Shown here one piece after another: positions 57,230-64,000 of a stretch of 64,000 nucleotides of DNA (position 1 is the stretch's first letter; each line of letters opens with the position of its first letter). A model generated the notes under the pieces. The model searched no databases, had not been told where the DNA came from, and saw only the letters and a list, made by a program, of their open reading frames with translations. The translations under genes were made by a program, and so were the position numbers. This DNA is from Caproicibacterium lactatifermentans. Its GTDB lineage: Bacteria; Bacillota; Clostridia; Oscillospirales; Acutalibacteraceae. The stretch lies in contig NZ_CP046051.1 in the NCBI RefSeq assembly GCF_013315815.1, positions 1,178,001 through 1,242,000 of the forward strand, in the 5' to 3' direction.

Positions 57230-59362
57230 ATGTCGACGAAGGTATTTATGCTTAATGGGTTGGACTGCGCCAACTGTGCCGCAAAAATAGAAACAGAAAT
57301 TAAAAATATTGAAGGGATTAAGTTCGCTTCAGTAGATTTTGTTTCTAAGAGACTTACTTGGGAAGCTGAGTCGAATACCAATGTTCCTATGTTAGTGGAG
57401 AAGATAGAAAGCATCGTAAAAAAAATAGAACCGGATGTGAAAATTGCTTTAGTGGAGAACACTTCTAAGCCTAAAATAGAAGAAAAAGATGACGACGATG
57501 ACGACGATGAAGAAGATCATAAGAAAGAGATAGTCGAACTGGTGATTGGAGGAACTTTATTTGTTGTTGGATTGATTTTTAAGTTCCAGAACTGGCTTGA
57601 ACTTACCATATTCTTAATAAGCTATATCATTGTTGGCAGAAAAGTTGTTTTAAGCGCAATAAAGGGGATCGTACGAGGTCAGGTATTCAGTGAGCACTTC
57701 CTTATGAGTGTTGCTACAATCGGTGCCTTCTTTGTTGGAGAGTATCCGGAAGGTGTCGCCGTTATGTTGTTCTATCTGGTTGGGGAATTATTCGAGGATA
57801 TGGCCGTGGATAATTCCAGAAAGTCAATCAGTGAATTAATGGATATAAGACCTGATTATGCAAATTTACGGGTTGGCGAAGAACTCAAAAAAGTATCTCC
57901 TGATGAAGTAAATATCGGTAATAAGATTGTAGTAAAACCGGGAGAAAAAATTCCTCTTGACGGCAAGGTCATAGAAGACACTTCAATGGTTGATACAGCG
58001 GCATTGACCGGTGAATCCGTTCCACGTGAGTTAAAACCCGGAAGTGATGCTTTGAGCGGGTTTGTAAATAAAAATGGCGTTTTGACTATTGAAGTTACAA
58101 AAGAATTCGGAGAATCTACAGTTTCAAAAATCTTGGATTTAGTACAGAATGCCAGCAACAAAAAAGCGCCAACTGAAAAATTTATAACAAAATTTGCGCG
58201 TTACTATACTCCGGTTGTTGTATTTGGAGCATTGGCATTAGCAATTATTCCGCCTTTGGTTATTCCAGGAGCATCCTTCTCTGACTGGATTTACCGAGGG
58301 TTAGTATTCTTGGTGGTTTCCTGCCCCTGCGCGTTAGTGCTTTCAATACCATTGGGATTCCTTGGGGGAATTGGAGGAGCTTCAAAAAAGGGAATATTAG
58401 TAAAAGGCGGCAACTACCTTGAAGCGTTGAACAATGTTGAAGTAGTTGTTTTTGATAAGACCGGGACTTTAACCAAAGGTGTATTCAAGGTTACAAAAGC
58501 GATTTCTGAAAACGGTTATACAGAGGATGAACTGATCAAATATGCGGCATATGCTGAAAGCTATTCAAATCATCCGATTGCACTTTCAATTATAGCTGCT
58601 TATCATGCTGAAATTGATAAAGATAAAATTGAGAATTATCAGGAAATAGCGGGAAATGGCATTAAGGTCAATGTCAATGGAAAGGAAATACTTGCTGGAA
58701 ATACTAAATTAATGATCAGTGAAAACATCCAATACACTGATGTGGATACGTTAGGCACAGTAGTACATGTGGCCATAGACAAAAAGTATGCGGGCAGTAT
58801 CATAATTTCAGATGAGGTGAAAGAAGACTCTGCAAAAACAATTAAAGAGTTGAAAGCGCTTGGCGTTAGAAAAACAGTTATGCTTACTGGCGACTTGAAG
58901 AAGGTGGCAGACAATATCGGCAAGGAATTAGGTTTAGACAAGGTTTATTCTGAACTGTTACCCGCCGATAAAGTTGAAAAAGTTGAATCCCTGGAAGCCC
59001 AAAAATCTCACAAGGGAAAGATTGTATTTGTTGGTGATGGAATTAACGATGCGCCGGTACTTGCAAGAGCCGACATCGGTATCGCTATGGGAGGCTTGGG
59101 CTCGGACGCTGCGATTGAGGCCGCAGATGTAGTGATTATGACTGATGAACCTCACAAAGTAGCATCAGCGATAAAAATTGCGAAAAGAACGAGAAACATT
59201 GTATCTCAGAATATCGTGTTTGCATTAGGAGTTAAAGCCATATTCCTCGTATTAGGAGCATTGGGGTTAGCTTCCATGTGGGCGGCCGTGTTTGCAGATA
59301 TGGGGGTTGCTCTGATTGCAGTTGTTAACGCAATGAGAGCTCTGAATACGAAAAAAATATGA
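57230..59362 (+). CDS. cadA: CadA-type cadmium/zinc/lead-exporting P1B ATPase
   Basis: The 710-residue membrane pump exports soft divalent metals. An N-terminal heavy-metal domain carries GLDCANCA (Cys13, Cys16). An acidic stretch of seven Asp plus Glu and His (about 87-100) follows before the first membrane helix. TGES (actuator), the membrane metal site CPC (365-367) and DKTGT with phosphorylated Asp409 are intact, as are the HP motif (SNHPIA) and GDGINDAPVLARADIG. CPC places it in the Zn/Cd/Pb group rather than the Cu group only together with the cadC partner. AAGGGGG precedes ATG. The gene is AT-rich compared with both flanks, pointing to separate transfer. Confidence 0.93.
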   Translation: MSTKVFMLNGLDCANCAAKIETEIKNIEGIKFASVDFVSKRLTWEAESNTNVPMLVEKIESIVKKIEPDVKIALVENTSKPKIEEKDDDDDDDEEDHKKEIVELVIGGTLFVVGLIFKFQNWLELTIFLISYIIVGRKVVLSAIKGIVRGQVFSEHFLMSVATIGAFFVGEYPEGVAVMLFYLVGELFEDMAVDNSRKSISELMDIRPDYANLRVGEELKKVSPDEVNIGNKIVVKPGEKIPLDGKVIEDTSMVDTAALTGESVPRELKPGSDALSGFVNKNGVLTIEVTKEFGESTVSKILDLVQNASNKKAPTEKFITKFARYYTPVVVFGALALAIIPPLVIPGASFSDWIYRGLVFLVVSCPCALVLSIPLGFLGGIGGASKKGILVKGGNYLEALNNVEVVVFDKTGTLTKGVFKVTKAISENGYTEDELIKYAAYAESYSNHPIALSIIAAYHAEIDKDKIENYQEIAGNGIKVNVNGKEILAGNTKLMISENIQYTDVDTLGTVVHVAIDKKYAGSIIISDEVKEDSAKTIKELKALGVRKTVMLTGDLKKVADNIGKELGLDKVYSELLPADKVEKVESLEAQKSHKGKIVFVGDGINDAPVLARADIGIAMGGLGSDAAIEAADVVIMTDEPHKVASAIKIAKRTRNIVSQNIVFALGVKAIFLVLGALGLASMWAAVFADMGVALIAVVNAMRALNTKKI

Positions 59363-59411
59363 ATCTTTTTATGGTTATATCTTATATTGTTTATATGAAA
59401 GGGTGGCTATA

Positions 59412-59792
59412 ATGTCTGAAAACCAGGAAAACATGACAGATCAAGAAAATGCAATGTGTGATATCACTATTGTTCATCAGGATATATTAGATAAAGTGAA
59501 AAAAGAAATAACTGACGATGATACTTTGTATAATATGGCTGGTATATTTAAAGTACTCAGCGATCCTACACGCCTAAAAATTATAAATGCGCTTATGCTT
59601 TCTGAAATGTGCGTGTGTGATATTTCAGCTTTGCTGAATATGTCGAAACCTGCTATTTCGCATCATCTAAAATCGTTACGGCAAACCCACTTAATTAAAT
59701 ACAGGCGTGACGGGAAAATCGCTTATTATTCACTGAATGATGCACACATTAAAATGATGTTTGATCTATGCATAACGCATATCAAAAAATAA
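59412..59792 (+). CDS. cadC: CadC-like ArsR-family metal-sensing repressor
   Basis: The 126-residue winged-helix repressor has the ArsR core LSDPTRLKIINALMLSEMCV, the metal motif CVCDIS, the recognition helix MSKPAISHHLKSL and RRDGKIAYYSLND in the wing. An N-terminal Cys (NAMCDITIVH) completes the metal site as in CadC. ATG 59412 has GAAAGGG; GTG 59403 is rejected. It lies 49 bases after cadA and has the reverse order compared with the classic cadC-cadA pair. It probably binds the operator at 57180. Confidence 0.9.
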   Translation: MSENQENMTDQENAMCDITIVHQDILDKVKKEITDDDTLYNMAGIFKVLSDPTRLKIINALMLSEMCVCDISALLNMSKPAISHHLKSLRQTHLIKYRRDGKIAYYSLNDAHIKMMFDLCITHIKK

Positions 59793-59820
59793 TGATACAG
59801 GTAAGTTTAGCTGAAATGAG

Positions 59821-60045
59821 GCGGGGGTGCGCCGGCTGATCTACACCACCAACGTTATTGAAGGCTTCAACCGGCAGCTCTGAAAGGTGACGAAGGCGAA
59901 ATCGGTCTTTCCGACGGATGACAGCCTGCTCAAGATGCTATATCTGGCCATGATGGACATCACGAAAAAATTGACCGGCAGGCGGCAGGACTGGAGCGTG
60001 ATCCACGCCCAACTGGCCGTATATTTTGCCGGCCGGATGCTGTGC
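59821..60045 (+). pseudogene. IS256-family transposase, C-terminal remnant
   Basis: The frame RRLIYTTNVIEGFNRQL, stop, KVTKAKSVFPTDDSLLKMLY, then LAMMDITKKLTGRRQDWSVI is the conserved C-terminus of IS256 transposases. A TGA replaces what is usually an Arg codon, and everything upstream is missing. No terminal inverted repeat is visible. Confidence 0.85.
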
Positions 60046-60076
60046 TTTCTTTTATGTCCATACACTTTCCGCTCAG

Positions 60077-60214
60077 TTGTCGGGGCGGTATAAGGACGGT
60101 ACTTATCATGGACTTGGCGCCGGATTTCGGGGAGGCACAACGACGGTGACGGTCGAAGTTTCGGGCGGGAAAGTTACTGCAATCCAAGTGGATTCCAGCA
60201 TTGAAGCGAACTGA
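60077..60214 (+). pseudogene. FMN-binding domain fragment fused out of context
   Basis: LSGRYKDGTYHGLGAGFRGG followed by TTTVTVEVSGGKVTAIQVDS matches the first half of small FMN-binding (RnfG/NosR-type) domains; the protein then stops, without the flavin-threonine region. It directly abuts the IS256 remnant, so it is a truncated gene. Confidence 0.7.
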
Positions 60215-60331
60215 GCCAATCGCGCGGCAATAACATGGAACAACGCTCGAAACCCATATCGTTTTGAAAAGCACTTTTCCGGCAGACCATTCATATAATG
60301 GGTTAAAATCAACGGGAGAGGATTGGAAGAT

Positions 60332-60478
60332 ATGCCTGATGAAGAATTAAGAGACTATGGCCCCATACCAATCGTAGTGAATATTGAAGCGGTTACGGAG
60401 CAAAACGATACCTTCCGTACCGCTTTATGGACAGGGAATCATCTGCAGCTTACGCTGATGAGCATTCGTGTGAACTAA
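60332..60478 (+). pseudogene. Truncated cupin-domain protein
   Basis: The 48-residue frame MPDEELRDYGPIPIVVNIEA...TFRTALWTGNHLQLTLMSI corresponds to the N-terminal third of small cupin proteins. It stops before the metal-binding His/Glu cupin motifs. GGAAG precedes ATG and a TATAAT box lies at 60294-60299, so it may still be expressed, but not as an active cupin. Confidence 0.7.
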
Positions 60479-60511
60479 GGCAGGAACAGCCTACTGTACG
60501 CTATTCCTGCC
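60479..60511 (+). terminator. Hairpin after the truncated cupin gene
   Basis: GGCAGGAACAGC and GCTATTCCTGCC pair (one mismatch) with a 9-base loop; TGTCCAATTTT follows. Confidence 0.55.
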
Positions 60512-60586
60512 TGTCCAATTTTGAAGCGAAAAGGGAGGGCCTCTCAGCGGCTGAAGGCAGATTTATATGAAAGGCGGAGGATTATC

Positions 60587-61099
60587 ATGAGCTATACGCA
60601 TCCGAACGGACAGCCGCAGGGCGCGGCACAGAAGTTTACGGATAAACTCAGGGAAATCCTGATCAGTGAAATCATCGCGATTAACGGTTACCAAACCCAC
60701 ATTGCCAACTCGGACATTCCTGAAATAAACGATGCCTGGCACAGTATTATGCTCGACGAAAAGCAGCATTACGGCTGGGTGCTGAAGCTGCTCCGCAAAT
60801 ATGATTCGGAGCAGTATAAACAGTTTTTAGCTCATAAGGGCGACAACCCCGGGCCCCAAACACCGGTGTCGCTCTCCCATTCCCAGTCCGGCGGTGCGGC
60901 CATTCTGAACGATATCCGGGACGATATCAAGGGAGAACTCGAGGCCGTGATTCTGTATGAAGCGCAGCTTCCAAAATATCCATATCGGGATATCCGCACC
61001 ACCTTGCAGGCCGTGATTGACGACGAAAAAGGCCACGCGGAGCATCTTACCAGACTGTTGCTGAAATATGACGTCGATCCGTATGATGAATTGGTCTGA
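60587..61099 (+). CDS. Ferritin-like/rubrerythrin-type diiron protein
   Basis: The 170-residue protein is a four-helix ferritin-like bundle with paired Glu/His ligands: LISEIIAINGYQTHI, MLDEKQHYGWVL, KGELEAVILYEAQLP and IDDEKGHAEHLTRLL. There is no rubredoxin domain. A Pro/Ser-rich linker (about 90-110) joins the two halves. CGGAGG precedes ATG 60587. It is convergent with the P-type ATPase across a shared terminator; a role in iron or peroxide handling is likely. Confidence 0.85.
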   Translation: MSYTHPNGQPQGAAQKFTDKLREILISEIIAINGYQTHIANSDIPEINDAWHSIMLDEKQHYGWVLKLLRKYDSEQYKQFLAHKGDNPGPQTPVSLSHSQSGGAAILNDIRDDIKGELEAVILYEAQLPKYPYRDIRTTLQAVIDDEKGHAEHLTRLLLKYDVDPYDELV

Positions 61100-61129
61100 T
61101 TCCGGGCATTTCAGGGAACCGGCAAACTT

Positions 61130-61168
61130 GAACGGCCGTGAAATCCATCGGAGATGTCACGGCCGTTC
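61130..61168. terminator. Bidirectional terminator between the ferritin-like and ATPase genes
   Basis: GAACGGCCGTGA and TCACGGCCGTTC form a perfect 12-bp stem with a 15-base loop; TGATTTTCC follows on the + strand. It serves both convergent genes. Confidence 0.8.
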
Positions 61169-61179
61169 TGATTTTCCTG

Positions 61180-63708
61180 TTACTTCTTTCTCAGATGTTT
61201 TACAAGTTTTACGATTTCGACCCAAAGTACCGACGCCGCCGACATTACGATTACGGCGATCGCTTCCGGTCCGGTCAGCGGAGCCAGCTTCACAAAGGCT
61301 GAAAGCGGAGTGTATAAGAGCAGGACAAGCATGAAAATGGTTCCCGCAAAGGCCGCCCACATCACCTTGTCTTTGATCAGACGGTGGAATGACTGGAATG
61401 CAAAATTCGTTTGGGAACTGTTGACCAGAACCAAAAGTATATTGCTTAGAAAAATAATGGAAAGGCCCATCGCACGGGCAACCGGAGCGTTTACGGCCGG
61501 ATCCGCCATAAGAACCGTATAATAGGTTCCAAAAGAAGAGGCAAAAACCGTCAGCCCCTGCAGAATGCTTCTGAAGAGACCTTTCGCTCTCATCAGTTTT
61601 TCTTTCGGATCACGGGGATCGCGTTCCATCACATTCTGTTCCGCGGGCTGTCGTTCAAAAATGATGGAGCAGGTCGGGTCGATAATCAGTTCCAAAAGGA
61701 CGACATGGACGGGCAGTAACATAAGGTTCGCCGGATTTACTTTCAGAAGAGGGGCCAGCAGACAGGAAAACGCGATTGGAATGTGAATCGTGAACACATA
61801 TCCGACCGCTTTTTTGATGTTGTCGTAAATCCGCCTGCCGTCCCTGATGGTATCCACAATCGTCGAAAAATTATCGTCAAGCAGGATGAGATCGGCGGCT
61901 TCGCGGGACACCTCCGAACCGCGCTTTCCCATCGCGATGCCGATATCGGCATATTTGAGCGCGGGGGCGTCGTTGACCCCGTCGCCCGTCATTGCCACGA
62001 TCTCGCCGTTTGCCTTGAAAGCCTTCACGATGCGCATCTTATGCTCCGGGACGACGCGGGAAAAAATGCTGACGGAACGGACACGTTTCTGAAGTTTCTC
62101 ATCCGTCATCCGGTCGATCTCGTCGCCAGTGACGGATTCCCCGCATGGCATGCCAATCTGCTTCGCAATCGCGCCTGCCGTGATGCCGTTGTCGCCGGTA
62201 ATCATCACAACGCGGACGCCTGCCTTCCTGCAGCGGAGGATATCCGCTTTTACGGATTCCCTCGGAGGATCCGCAAGGCCAACCAATCCGCAGAACTGAA
62301 GGCGGCACTGAGCCAAAGAAGCGGGAACTTCGCCCGCTGTTCCAACTTCCATTCTGCCAACCGCGATCACGCGGAGCCCGCGTGCCGCCATACCGGCGGC
62401 TTTTTCCTGCGCTTTGTCCCGTTCGTCCGAATTGAGATTACATGAAGCGAGGATCTTTTCCGGCGAGCCTTTCGCGGCGATCAGGATTTCATTGCCGCGC
62501 CGCCAGACATGGCCCATCATTTTTGCCTCATGAGTGAAGGAATATTCCCGAATCAGCCTGCCGCCGAACAGGAAATCCCTGGACAGGCCCCTGCCTTCAC
62601 AATACGAAATCATGGCCTTTTCCATAGGGTCATATGCGTCCGGTTCACAGGCCATCCCCATAACCGCGCAGAGGTCCCGCTCTTTGCCTTCGTTCGCCCA
62701 CGTTTCGCATACGGTCATCCGGTTCGTCGTAATGGTGCCGGTCTTATCCACGCAAAGAACCGACACGGCGCCGAGCGTTTCCACAGAAGCCAGCCTGCGC
62801 ATAAGCGAATGCCTTTTTGCAAGCCGCCATGCGCCCATGGAAAGGAAGACTGTTAAAATAACCGGGAACTCTTCCGGGATCATGGCCATGGCGAGCGTGA
62901 CGCCGGAAAGGATGCTTTCAATCAGTCTGTCGGTAAATTGGTGGTCCGGGATATTCAGCCAGGTGAAACAGCCTACCAATACGAACAGGACCGCCGCGAT
63001 GGCCGCGCAGAGCTTCACGAGCCCGCGGGTCTGCCTCTGAAGCGGCGACGGGGCTTCCGGCGCGCCGGCGACATTCACGCCGATTTTTCCGAACTCGGTG
63101 GCTTTTCCGATTCGCTTCACGCGGACCAGCGCGCTCCCCTGCGTCACAAGCGTCCCCGCGTAGCAGAAATCGCGCCGCCAGTGCCCGCCGTCTGTATCGG
63201 CGGTCCCGAGCGCGACCTTCCAAACGCCTTCCGCTTCGCCCGTCATGGACGACTCGTCGACGCACAGATCATTCGCCTGAAGGATCTCCCCGTCCGCCGG
63301 GATCTTGTCGCCTTCGGCAATCAGCATGATATCTCCCGGGACAAGATTGGCGCTGTCGATTCGCCGCTCCGCTCCGTCCCGCAGCACCGTAATGCGCGGC
63401 GCCGCGAGATCTTTTAAGGCGTTCAGGGTCTTGTCGGTTTTCCAGCCCTGAACCACATCGATGCTGATCATGCCCAACACAAAAATCAGCATAACCGCTC
63501 CGTCGCGCGGCTCACCCAGCAGAAAATAGATGACCGCCGTCACGATAAGCAGCAGAAACATGGGTTCCGACAAGGCTTTTAAAATCTCCCGAAAAAGATT
63601 CTTCTTCTTTTTAGGAATCAATTCGTTTCTGCCGAACTGTTTTTGACGCTCCTCGGCTTCTGCCGTCGTCAGGCCGGTTGGATTTGCGGTGTTCTTTTGT
63701 TCTGTCAT
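61180..63708 (-). CDS. Cation-transporting P-type ATPase under riboswitch control
   Basis: The 842-residue ten-helix pump resembles PMR1/SERCA-type (P2A) ATPases. The N-terminal cation-ATPase domain (GLTTAEAEERQKQFGRNEL) is followed by the TGEA actuator motif, MIPEEFPVILTVFLSMGAWR (helix 4 with PEEFP instead of PEGLP), DKTGTITTN with Asp321 phosphorylated, GMACEPDAYDPMEKAM and MTGDGVNDAPALKYADIG. The usual annotation would be calcium ATPase, but the leader carries a NiCo/czcD-type riboswitch, so the exported ion is more likely a transition metal such as Fe(II), Co(II), Ni(II) or Mn(II). ATG 63708 has GGAGGT. Confidence 0.9.
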   Translation of the reverse strand: MTEQKNTANPTGLTTAEAEERQKQFGRNELIPKKKKNLFREILKALSEPMFLLLIVTAVIYFLLGEPRDGAVMLIFVLGMISIDVVQGWKTDKTLNALKDLAAPRITVLRDGAERRIDSANLVPGDIMLIAEGDKIPADGEILQANDLCVDESSMTGEAEGVWKVALGTADTDGGHWRRDFCYAGTLVTQGSALVRVKRIGKATEFGKIGVNVAGAPEAPSPLQRQTRGLVKLCAAIAAVLFVLVGCFTWLNIPDHQFTDRLIESILSGVTLAMAMIPEEFPVILTVFLSMGAWRLAKRHSLMRRLASVETLGAVSVLCVDKTGTITTNRMTVCETWANEGKERDLCAVMGMACEPDAYDPMEKAMISYCEGRGLSRDFLFGGRLIREYSFTHEAKMMGHVWRRGNEILIAAKGSPEKILASCNLNSDERDKAQEKAAGMAARGLRVIAVGRMEVGTAGEVPASLAQCRLQFCGLVGLADPPRESVKADILRCRKAGVRVVMITGDNGITAGAIAKQIGMPCGESVTGDEIDRMTDEKLQKRVRSVSIFSRVVPEHKMRIVKAFKANGEIVAMTGDGVNDAPALKYADIGIAMGKRGSEVSREAADLILLDDNFSTIVDTIRDGRRIYDNIKKAVGYVFTIHIPIAFSCLLAPLLKVNPANLMLLPVHVVLLELIIDPTCSIIFERQPAEQNVMERDPRDPKEKLMRAKGLFRSILQGLTVFASSFGTYYTVLMADPAVNAPVARAMGLSIIFLSNILLVLVNSSQTNFAFQSFHRLIKDKVMWAAFAGTIFMLVLLLYTPLSAFVKLAPLTGPEAIAVIVMSAASVLWVEIVKLVKHLRKK

Positions 63709-63787
63709 AAAAGTTACCTCCATCATGCATTTCAGCATTTATGCGACAGCTCTATGGCATTGCAAAGACCCAGCTGCAGTCCCAAAA

Positions 63788-63893
63788 GGGTATAAAAATA
63801 CCCGTGGGACAACATACTGTCCCACAGGTTCCGATTCCCTGTTGCCGTAAGGCCCAGCCCCATAAACCCATTTCGGGTTTATCGCCTGCTCAG
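63788..63893 (-). ncRNA. NiCo (czcD-type) metal riboswitch
   Basis: On the minus strand the leader reads CTGAGCAGGC, a stem ATAAACCC/GGGTTTAT, GGGGCTGGGCC, a third stem, then GTGGGAC/GTCCCAC and GGGTA. The repeated G-rich junction segments AGCAGGC and GCTGGGC and the GGGACAGU...GUCCCACGGG block match the four-stem NiCo riboswitch consensus that senses Co(II), Ni(II) and, in later work, Fe(II). The final GGGTAT/ATACCC hairpin followed by TTTT is a plausible expression platform. The leader ends about 80 bases before the ATPase start codon. Confidence 0.85.
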
Positions 63894-63934
63894 TTTGTAC
63901 TGTAGATCAAATGCAGCGCAAAGAGATGAAAGAC

Positions 63935-63963
63935 ATTCTATCATATTCGTTTACAAGCGTCAA
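63935..63963 (-). promoter_or_regulatory. Promoter of the riboswitch/ATPase transcript
   Basis: On the minus strand TTGACG (top 63958-63963) and TAGAAT (top 63935-63940) are spaced by 17 bases, about 42 bases ahead of the conserved riboswitch core. Confidence 0.85.
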
Positions 63964-64000
63964 GTGATTAAAAACAAAAATATAAGATTCACACCATGAA

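Noticed and set aside
63788..63893. yybP-ykoY manganese riboswitch or M-box upstream of the ATPase
   Set aside because: The AGCAGGC/GCTGGGC junctions and the GGGACAGU stem fit the NiCo class; the yybP-ykoY and M-box hallmarks are not seen.

Overview
The window reads as chromosome of a low-to-mid-GC Gram-positive anaerobe of class Clostridia. An Oscillospiraceae (Ruminococcaceae)-type host is my best guess from a rubredoxin-first reverse rubrerythrin, PerR, a Clostridia-style Mur/glycosyltransferase set and an integrative element typical of that group. No rRNA or species marker is present, so the lineage call is inference.

Bases 1-14730 are ordinary chromosome: a D-Ala-D-Ala carboxypeptidase, enolase, tRNA-Pro and tRNA-Gln, two flavoproteins, three glycosyltransferases, MurE and MurF, a PerR/reverse-rubrerythrin peroxide-defence pair, a 5' tRNA-Ala-like fragment and an intact tRNA-Ala(GGC).

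Directly after tRNA-Ala the base composition turns GC-richer and a conjugative element of at least 41 kb begins (about 14.7-56.4 kb). Its layout on the + strand is: (a) accessory/antirestriction proteins (LPD28-like, DUF4314-like, ArdA-like, YodL), a Dam-type methylase and two AbrB-like regulators; (b) secreted proteins and a SpoVG-like protein; (c) a near-complete Tad (type IVb) pilus locus: pilin, prepilin peptidase, CpaB, TadZ, TadA, TadB, TadC and two TadE-like pseudopilins; (d) more secreted proteins, a VirB2-like protein, a TrbL/VirB6-like channel protein, a C5 cytosine methylase, a PrgI-like protein, a detached VirB4 N-domain-like protein and VirB4; (e) an amidoligase/gamma-glutamylcyclotransferase pair and an M23 cell-wall hydrolase; (f) a ParM/ParR-like pair, an origin-like non-coding stretch, a MobC-like protein and a MobP-type relaxase with Sel1 repeats; (g) a TOPRIM primase, VirD4 and an HTH protein. 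A UmuC-like polymerase/YolD cassette sits backwards inside the transfer operon. No integrase is visible, so the right end of the element probably lies beyond the window or has decayed.

Bases 56.3-60.5 kb are mosaic: a relaxase remnant, an AT-rich cadA/cadC metal-resistance pair with a clear operator, and scars of an IS256 transposase, an FMN-binding protein and a cupin. The window ends with a ferritin-like protein and a cation P-type ATPase preceded by a convincing NiCo (czcD-type) riboswitch with its promoter.

The most unusual signals are: a shared short C-terminal Met-x-Met tail on otherwise unrelated soluble proteins of the element (a possible transfer signal); a Tad pilus inside a conjugative element; a chain of intrinsic terminators inside the transfer operon; iterated sites next to parMR; and the riboswitch-controlled ATPase.
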